A DNA stretch of 10,929 nt. Origin: JAZSMS01 sp045536015. GTDB lineage: Bacteria > Bacillota > Clostridia > Christensenellales > QALW01. Below are positions 6,410 to 10,929 of the stretch, piece by piece (positions within the stretch are counted from its first letter, which is position 1; each line of letters begins with the position of its first letter). The translations under genes and the position numbers were made by a program. The notes beneath the pieces were generated by a model. That model was given only the letters and a program-made list of their open reading frames with translations. It searched no databases and was not told the DNA's origin. The DNA lies in the NCBI GenBank assembly GCA_045536015.1, contig JAZSMS010000118.1, positions 1 through 10,929 of the forward strand. Direction: 5' to 3'.

Positions 6410-8080
6410 ATGCTTTCGCAGCTATTGATAAAAAATATAGCGCTTATTGAAAATCAAACGCTTGAGTTTGACGGTGGCTTTAACGTTTTATCGGGCGAGA
6501 CGGGTGCAGGTAAGTCGATAATAATCGACGCGCTTAATCTTGTTTTAGGTGAGCGCGCTGACAAAGAACTTATACGCTCGGGCGAGCAAAAGGCGCTTGT
6601 TGAGGGGATTTTTAATATTGAAAATAACCTTTCGGTAAAGGAAATTTTAGAAGAAAACGGCATAGAAGCAGAAGACGATATGCTTATAATCGTGCGCCAG
6701 ATCAGCCTTGACGGTAAAAGCATTTGCCGAATTAACGGTAACGCGGTAACGCTTGCAACGTTAAAGAAAATTGCAGATAAGCTTGCTGATATTCACGGTC
6801 AGCACGAGCATCAGCTTTTGCTTGATGCTGACAGTCATCTTTCGTTTTTAGATTCCTTTGCAGGGCAAGAGCTTTTAAAACAAAAGGAAAGCGTTCGTCT
6901 TGCGTACACCTACTATAAAACCTGTCTTGAAAAGCTAAACGGCGATTGGGGTAGCGAAGAAGAACGCGCACAAAAAATTGATATGCTTGAATATCAGATT
7001 AAAGAGCTTACCGATGCGCAAATTTCGGTTGGGCAGGAAGACGAGCTTGTAAAAAAGCGCGAAATGCTTACAAACGTTGATAAGATTAAAGCGGCACTTT
7101 TTTCTTCTGCACAGTTAATATCAAATTCGGCACTTGATTCTATCCGTACCGCTTCATCTGAACTTTCAAGTATCGCAAATAGCGGTTATCAGGAATTATT
7201 TGAGAGGGTAGAAAGTACTTTTTATGAGCTTGAGGATATTGCAAACGAAGCACACGCAATGGCAGAAAGCGTTGAGGCAGATCCTTATGAGCTTGAAAGA
7301 ACAGAGGACAGACTTTCGGAATTAAAAAAGTTGTATCGCAAATATGCACCCGACGAAGAGGGCTTAATTAAGTATTTGCATGATGCAGAGGACGAACTTG
7401 ATAGCTTGGTTAATGCAGAAGAGACTATCGAAGCACTAAAAGAGCAGGCACAAAAGTTTAAAGATGAATATTTCAGGCAAGCGGGAATACTTACCGCAAT
7501 GCGCCACGATGCCGCAATAGAGTTTGAGGACAGAATAAAGGAAGAACTTGCCGAACTTGGTATGAAAAATGCTGATTTTGAAGTTGACTTTTCCGGCGAA
7601 GAGGTTTTTTCGGCAGAGGGCGTTGACAACGTGGAATTTTTATTTTCGGCAAACGCAGGAGAGGGCGTAAAGCCGCTTTACAAGATAATAAGCGGTGGCG
7701 AAATGAGTCGTTTTATGCTTGCAATTAAGAGTATTGCGGCAAGTGAAGTAACGCTTCCTGTTATGGTGTTTGATGAAATTGATACCGGAATAAGCGGTGA
7801 GGGTGCTGCAGTTGTTGCTAAAAAAATGGCAAAGCTTGCTAAAAATCATCAGATTATTTCTATAACGCATCTTCCACAGATAGCTTCAATGGCAGATAAG
7901 CATTTTTTAATTAAAAAGTTAACCGACGGCTTTAAAACGCATACTGAAGTTAACTCTATTTTCTATGATGACCGCAAGAGTGAAATTGCACGCTTGGCAG
8001 GCGGAAACGAAACCGAGCTTGCAATAAAGCGTGCCGAGGAAATTTTGCTTCAGGCAAAACTTTTTAAAGAAAAATTATAA
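6410..8080 (+). CDS. recN: DNA repair ATPase RecN
   Basis: SMC-like ATPase of 556 residues, of usual length, acting early in double-strand break repair by holding DNA ends and sister DNA together. N-terminal ATPase half: SGETGAGKS Walker A at 28-36. A long charged, Glu/Lys/Leu-rich coiled-coil region covers about 150-370. C-terminal half: ABC signature ISGGEMSRF at about 427-435, Walker B VMVFDEIDTG with D455-E456, and the H-loop region THLPQIASMADKHF. It starts 12 bases after argR with a modest GAGG-type ribosome binding site, so it belongs to the same operon. It is the last gene before the hairpin terminator at 8083-8109. Confidence 0.97.
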   Translation: MLSQLLIKNIALIENQTLEFDGGFNVLSGETGAGKSIIIDALNLVLGERADKELIRSGEQKALVEGIFNIENNLSVKEILEENGIEAEDDMLIIVRQISLDGKSICRINGNAVTLATLKKIADKLADIHGQHEHQLLLDADSHLSFLDSFAGQELLKQKESVRLAYTYYKTCLEKLNGDWGSEEERAQKIDMLEYQIKELTDAQISVGQEDELVKKREMLTNVDKIKAALFSSAQLISNSALDSIRTASSELSSIANSGYQELFERVESTFYELEDIANEAHAMAESVEADPYELERTEDRLSELKKLYRKYAPDEEGLIKYLHDAEDELDSLVNAEETIEALKEQAQKFKDEYFRQAGILTAMRHDAAIEFEDRIKEELAELGMKNADFEVDFSGEEVFSAEGVDNVEFLFSANAGEGVKPLYKIISGGEMSRFMLAIKSIAASEVTLPVMVFDEIDTGISGEGAAVVAKKMAKLAKNHQIISITHLPQIASMADKHFLIKKLTDGFKTHTEVNSIFYDDRKSEIARLAGGNETELAIKRAEEILLQAKLFKEKL

Positions 8081-8082
8081 AC

Positions 8083-8114
8083 AAAAACACGCTTTTTAAG
8101 CGTGTTTTTATTTT
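8083..8114 (+). terminator. Intrinsic terminator after recN
   Basis: A perfect 12-bp inverted repeat, AAAAACACGCTT (8083-8094) and AAGCGTGTTTTT (8098-8109), with a 3-base loop followed by ATTTT. It begins three bases after the recN stop and should end the OLE-to-recN transcript. The A-run on the 5' side means it could also work from the other strand. Confidence 0.9.
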
Positions 8115-8167
8115 GTAAAAAAAGAGAAAAAAACCAAAAAAAATAGCGTGTTAAAAGCTAAAAAAAG

Positions 8168-8176
8168 CATAAAATA
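8168..8176 (+). promoter_or_regulatory. Candidate sporulation-type -10 element before spoIVB
   Basis: The leader between the recN terminator and spoIVB (8115-8203) is extremely A-rich and has no good sigma-A promoter. CATAAAATA at 8168-8176 fits the CATA-like -10 of mother-cell sporulation sigma factors (E/K). Known spoIVB promoters in Bacillus use the forespore factors F and G, and I could not find a matching -35/-10 pair for those. Weak evidence. Confidence 0.2.
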
Positions 8177-8203
8177 ATACCAGCCTGAAATTAAGGAGAA
8201 ATT

Positions 8204-9250
8204 ATGAAAAATAAAATTTTTGCTTTTATTTTGGCTTTATCTTTATTTTTACCTTTTAACGTTGGCGTCAGTGCAAAAACGCTTACACCGCCAAACATTT
8301 CTGCCGAGGACGAAGTTTGCCTCGGCGGAGAAACAGTAGGAATTGCTATTTATACTAAAGGCTTGCTTGTAAGCGAATTTTCGGCATTTAAATGTGAAAA
8401 CGGACAAGTAGAATCACCAGCACAAAAAGCAGGAATAAAAAAGGGCGACTACATTATAAGTGCAAATGGAATTGTTTTAAAGGACGTATCTAATATTGAT
8501 GCAATTTTGCTTGCATCGCATGGCGAAAAAATAAAGATAATGGCAATGAGAAAAGATAGGGAATATTCAGTTGAGGTAACACCGCAAAAAAGTATTGAGG
8601 ATAATAAATATCATCTTGGGCTTTTTTTAAAGGATAGCGCGGCAGGGCTTGGTACAATAACGTTTTCTTCCAAGCAAAAGCAATGTTATTTTGCTCTTGG
8701 TCATTCTATTACCGATTTTGAAAGCGGAGCAGATATATCCATCTCAAGCGGCAGAATTGTAAAATGTACGATAAATTCTATTGTCAAGGGCAAAAACGGA
8801 ACAGCGGGAGAAATAAGAGGATCGTTTGGCGTTTCGGCAAAATTGCTTGGTACTATCGAGGCTAATACTGCTGCCGGAATTTACGGTAGAACAAATCAAG
8901 GGTTTCTGCACGGCGAAAAAATAACGATAGCACCAAAAGGTGAGGTTCAAGAGGGCACCGCTACGGTATTTTGTTCGGTTGAGGGAAAGGTTAAAGGATA
9001 CTCGGCAGAAATTTTAACGCTTAACAAAAACAAAAACGAAAAGAATATCGTTATAAAAATTGTTGATGAGCAGTTATTAGAAATAACAGGCGGAATAGTT
9101 CAGGGTATGTCCGGCAGCCCTATTGTTCAAAACGGTAAATTAGTTGGCGCCGTAACGCATGTTATGCTTGCCGATTCTTCTTGCGGTTACGGAATCTTTA
9201 TTGAAAATATGGTTAAAGCGGCACAAACAGCTGATAAAAAAATTGCATAA
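8204..9250 (+). CDS. spoIVB: SpoIVB peptidase (S55 family, sporulation signalling)
   Basis: A secreted serine peptidase made in the forespore. In Bacillus it cleaves SpoIVFA in the intermembrane space and so releases pro-sigma-K processing. It has 348 residues, shorter than the roughly 425 of B. subtilis. An N-terminal signal sequence or membrane anchor covers residues 1-24 (hydrophobic core, then VSA). A PDZ domain covers about 50-125 (SPAQKAGIKKGDYIISANG). The S55 domain covers about 135-340, with His167 in ALGHSITD, Asp288 and nucleophile Ser303 in GMSGSPIVQNG. The Asp-Ser spacing of 15 residues agrees with the triad I recall for the B. subtilis enzyme. The C-terminal AVTHVMLAD...GYGIFIE is also typical. 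AAGGAG at 8193-8198 sits 5 bases before the ATG. The gene is flanked by terminators on both sides, so it is a single-gene unit. spo0A, its usual downstream neighbour, is missing. Confidence 0.95.
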   Translation: MKNKIFAFILALSLFLPFNVGVSAKTLTPPNISAEDEVCLGGETVGIAIYTKGLLVSEFSAFKCENGQVESPAQKAGIKKGDYIISANGIVLKDVSNIDAILLASHGEKIKIMAMRKDREYSVEVTPQKSIEDNKYHLGLFLKDSAAGLGTITFSSKQKQCYFALGHSITDFESGADISISSGRIVKCTINSIVKGKNGTAGEIRGSFGVSAKLLGTIEANTAAGIYGRTNQGFLHGEKITIAPKGEVQEGTATVFCSVEGKVKGYSAEILTLNKNKNEKNIVIKIVDEQLLEITGGIVQGMSGSPIVQNGKLVGAVTHVMLADSSCGYGIFIENMVKAAQTADKKIA

Positions 9251-9280
9251 AAAGAGGATGCCTAAAAAGGCATCCTTTTT
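9251..9280 (+). terminator. Intrinsic terminator after spoIVB
   Basis: A stem of 12 pairs, bases 9251-9262 (AAAGAGGATGCC) with 9269-9280 (GGCATCCTTTTT), including one G-U pair, with loop TAAAAA and the T-run forming the 3' arm. It starts immediately after the spoIVB TAA. Its symmetry would also allow function on the minus strand. A second small hairpin, ATGC TTTA GCAT (9284-9295), followed by a T-run, lies just downstream. Confidence 0.9.
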
Positions 9281-9367
9281 ATAATGCTTTAGCATATTTT
9301 TTTGCTGATGAATATCTATTTATTAAATAATAAAAAACTTTCAACTATGCTTTAGGCATAATAAAAG

Positions 9368-9389
9368 ACCTCTCAAATTATTGAGAGGT
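9368..9389 (-). terminator. Intrinsic terminator of the AraC-family gene
   Basis: A perfect 9-bp inverted repeat, ACCTCTCAA (9368-9376) and TTGAGAGGT (9381-9389), with a 4-base loop. On the minus strand it is followed by CTTTTATT. The stop codon of the regulator gene (9378-9380) lies in the loop, so coding sequence and terminator overlap. Confidence 0.8.
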
Positions 9390-10235
9390 ATGAGTGTCTT
9401 TTCGCATTTCTTTTATAAATTCACTGGGCAAAAGTCCCGTTTGCTTTTTGAATACGTTTGTAAAATAAGAGAAATTTTCAAATCCGCAAAGTAAGGAGAT
9501 TTCTTTTATATTATATTTGCCGCTTACAAGCAGGTCTTTTGCATAATTACAACGCAGAAAAGTGATATAACTTGACAAAGTTTGTCCCGTTATTTTTTTA
9601 AATTCGCGCATAAAGTGAAATTTACTTATTCCTATGCTTGCGGCAACGTCTTGGGCGTTAATCTTTTTTGCCAAATTGCTTTTTATATATTCAATAGCTG
9701 CTTGAATATTTTTAAATTGACTTTCGTCAAAATGAATTTTTTCTACTTTGTCGGAAGAATAATTGTTTAGCAAAAATAATAATAGGTTAAGAATTGAAAC
9801 TTTGAGCTCGGTATTTTTAAATTTTTCTTGACTTGAGTAAGCATGTATTATTGCTTGAAAAAGTTTTGATAATTGAGGATTGTTTATTATGGTAGAAAAA
9901 GTTAATTTTGAGGCATCAAAATTATGCTCTTTACAAAAATTGTTATCGATAATTAAGATATAATAACAAATTTTTTGTTCGGAAACAATCTGATGTGTGA
10001 TATGTGAATTTGCAATTATAATATCGCCAGCATGAAAAGGGTATGGTGCAAAGTCCATATAAGAAATTCCCTTACCTTCGACAATATAAATAATTTCAAG
10101 ATTTTCGTGGCAGTATGTGCGTCCATTCCCGGAAAAAAAACGTTTGACAAACTTGAAGGGCATATTATCTGTTGTTAATAATTGTGGGAGTTCGTATGTG
10201 ATTTTTTGATTTTTTAACAATATATTGTTATCCAT
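9378..10235 (-). CDS. AraC-family transcriptional regulator (cupin sensor + HTH)
   Basis: A 285-residue regulator. Residues about 35-100 form a cupin-like sensor domain (YCHENLEIIYIVEGKG, then FHAGDIIIANSHITHQ), which in this family binds a sugar or another small ligand. Residues about 178-280 form the AraC double helix-turn-helix: first HTH around AQDVAASIGISKFHFMREF (194-212), second around IKEISLLCGFENFSYFTNVF (243-262), followed by the conserved KQTGLLPSEF. Start: ATG at 10235-10233 with a perfect AAGGAGG (10248-10242) 6 bases upstream. The open frame extends to 10346, but that extension overlaps the promoter and is rejected. The ligand and target genes cannot be told; no sugar or transport operon lies next to it in the window. 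It is convergent with spoIVB and occupies the position where spo0A normally lies, which suggests local rearrangement or insertion. Confidence 0.92.
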   Translation of the reverse strand: MDNNILLKNQKITYELPQLLTTDNMPFKFVKRFFSGNGRTYCHENLEIIYIVEGKGISYMDFAPYPFHAGDIIIANSHITHQIVSEQKICYYILIIDNNFCKEHNFDASKLTFSTIINNPQLSKLFQAIIHAYSSQEKFKNTELKVSILNLLLFLLNNYSSDKVEKIHFDESQFKNIQAAIEYIKSNLAKKINAQDVAASIGISKFHFMREFKKITGQTLSSYITFLRCNYAKDLLVSGKYNIKEISLLCGFENFSYFTNVFKKQTGLLPSEFIKEMRKDTHTSQ

Positions 10236-10280
10236 GCAAAACCTCCTTACACTTTCCCAAAGCATCAAGTTTCGAAAAAT

Positions 10281-10309
10281 ATTATACAATATAGTTTCAG
10301 AAAAGTCAA
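10281..10309 (-). promoter_or_regulatory. Sigma-A promoter of the AraC-family gene
   Basis: Read on the minus strand: TTGACT (10309-10304), a 17-base spacer and TATAAT (10286-10281), close to the sigma-A consensus. Transcription would start near 10274, giving a leader of about 39 bases before the ATG. No obvious operator is visible in the leader. Confidence 0.8.
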
Positions 10310-10480
10310 TAATGATTAAAAAAGTTAAAACATACATATAAAGCAATAATTTAATAATACTATATTTGTATTGTTTGCGTCAAAATCTAAAGAATACAAA
10401 AGCAAACAAAAACTTTCCAAATAGTTGTAAAAGGCAATATGATAACGAGAATAAAATATTGTGAAAACTTACAAAAGATA
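10310..10480. other. Divergent intergenic region, no gene seen
   Basis: AT-rich DNA between the regulator and membrane-protein promoters. It holds several A/T runs but no reading frame with a ribosome binding site, no RNA gene and no clear inverted repeat that I can support. A regulator operator could lie here, but none is recognisable. Confidence 0.4.
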
Positions 10481-10509
10481 TTGATTTCTGTGATAAAATA
10501 TGATAAAAT
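10481..10509 (+). promoter_or_regulatory. Promoter of the small membrane protein gene
   Basis: TTGATT (10481-10486), a 17-base spacer and TAAAAT (10504-10509), with TGA directly before it (extended -10). The decamer TGATAAAATA/T is duplicated in tandem (10491-10500 and 10501-10510). Transcription is predicted to start near 10516. The AraC-family promoter lies about 170 bases away and fires in the other direction. Confidence 0.65.
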
Positions 10510-10542
10510 TTATCTAAAGAAAAGTAAAAAGGAGAAAAAACT

Positions 10543-10929
10543 ATGGCAGATTTTAACGAAAAATTAAACGAGCTTAACAACACAAAGGATACTACCGAGG
10601 AATTTGATTCATCCGACATCGAAAACAATAAAGTAATGGGTATTTTAGCCTATATTTCATTTTTAGTGCTTGTTCCCATCTTTGGCGCAAAGGAATCAAA
10701 ATTTGCACGCTTTCATGCAAATCAGGGCTTGGTGCTTTTGATTGCTTCGGTTGCAGCAGGCATTATAATAGGTACTCTTGGTTGGCTTCCTCTTATTGGC
10801 TGGACCTTTGATATTATAGGTGTTGTAATAGAAAACATAACAATAGTTCTTATGGTGCTTGGTATTGTAAATGCTGCACAAGGCAAAGCAAAAGAGCTTG
10901 CTGTTATCGGAAGTATAAAAATTTTAAAG
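10543..10929 (+). CDS. Small DUF4870/Tic20-like membrane protein, 3' end outside window
   Basis: Open from ATG at 10543 to the window edge (129 residues, no stop seen). AAAAAGGAG ending at 10534 is the ribosome binding site, 8 bases before the ATG. The first 30 residues are polar and acidic (DTTEEFDSSD). Then follow NKVMGILAYISFLVLVPIFG (about 30-49), the conserved-looking ESKFARFHANQGLVLLI (51-67) and further hydrophobic segments at about 62-78, 83-93 and 93-110. The K-x-A-R-F-H-A-N-Q-G element between membrane helices is typical of small uncharacterised membrane proteins annotated as DUF4870 or Tic20-like. Its function is unknown. It has its own promoter and no visible functional link to its neighbours. 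Confidence 0.8.
   Translation, partial: MADFNEKLNELNNTKDTTEEFDSSDIENNKVMGILAYISFLVLVPIFGAKESKFARFHANQGLVLLIASVAAGIIIGTLGWLPLIGWTFDIIGVVIENITIVLMVLGIVNAAQGKAKELAVIGSIKILK

Noticed and set aside
9306..9330. ARG box (TGAATATCTATTTA-like) for ArgR
   Set aside because: The match is partial, it stands alone between a terminator and a gene end, and it is easily expected by chance in AT-rich DNA.
10236..10346. Longer AraC-family start with a hydrophobic N-terminal stretch
   Set aside because: It covers the TTGACT/TATAAT promoter; the ATG at 10235 has a perfect AAGGAGG at the right distance.
10380..10628. 82-residue minus-strand reading frame
   Set aside because: It overlaps the promoter and start of the membrane-protein gene, is rich in Phe/Ser from reversed A/T runs, and has no supporting signals.
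1..10929. CRISPR array, insertion sequence, prophage or tRNA genes
   Set aside because: No regularly spaced repeats, transposase, phage gene or tRNA cloverleaf was seen on either strand.

Overview
The window is low-GC Firmicutes (Clostridia-type) chromosome. This rests on AT-rich intergenic DNA, strong AAGGAG-type ribosome binding sites, and a gene order, dxs - tlyA - nadK - argR - recN - spoIVB, that is a known conserved block of endospore-forming Firmicutes. I cannot name the species. The spoIVB gene points to a sporulating lineage or a descendant of one.

Layout. Positions 1-1273 hold the 3' two thirds of thrS (threonyl-tRNA synthetase). About 700 bases follow with no credible protein gene, of which roughly 1385-1985 is a G-rich, highly structured stretch. 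Its two ends pair with each other, it contains many local hairpins, and a strong extended -10 promoter precedes it. Its length, its structure and the gene immediately downstream (a four-helix membrane protein with a DxxxD motif) identify it as OLE RNA (Ornate Large Extremophilic RNA) with its partner OapA. OLE-oapA is followed by dxs (isoprenoid precursor synthesis), tlyA (rRNA methyltransferase), nadK (NAD kinase), argR (arginine repressor) and recN (DNA repair). These genes overlap or nearly touch and form one transcription unit, closed by a perfect 12-bp hairpin terminator at 8083-8109. spoIVB follows under its own leader and has its own terminator at 9251-9280.

The usual next gene in this block, spo0A, is absent. 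Instead there is a minus-strand AraC-family regulator (9378-10235) with a near-consensus sigma-A promoter. Divergent from it, a small membrane protein of the DUF4870/Tic20-like type starts at 10543 and runs off the window.

The most notable content is the OLE RNA/OapA system. It is a described but still poorly understood membrane-associated ribonucleoprotein, so here it is a new instance rather than a new class. Individually interesting points are thrS upstream in place of xseA/xseB/ispA, a repeat-rich promoter in front of OLE, a possible terminator/anti-terminator choice at the OLE 3' end, a resemblance of OapA to the DUF21 (CNNM/CorC) membrane domain, and an Arg-to-His change in the DRAG motif of Dxs.
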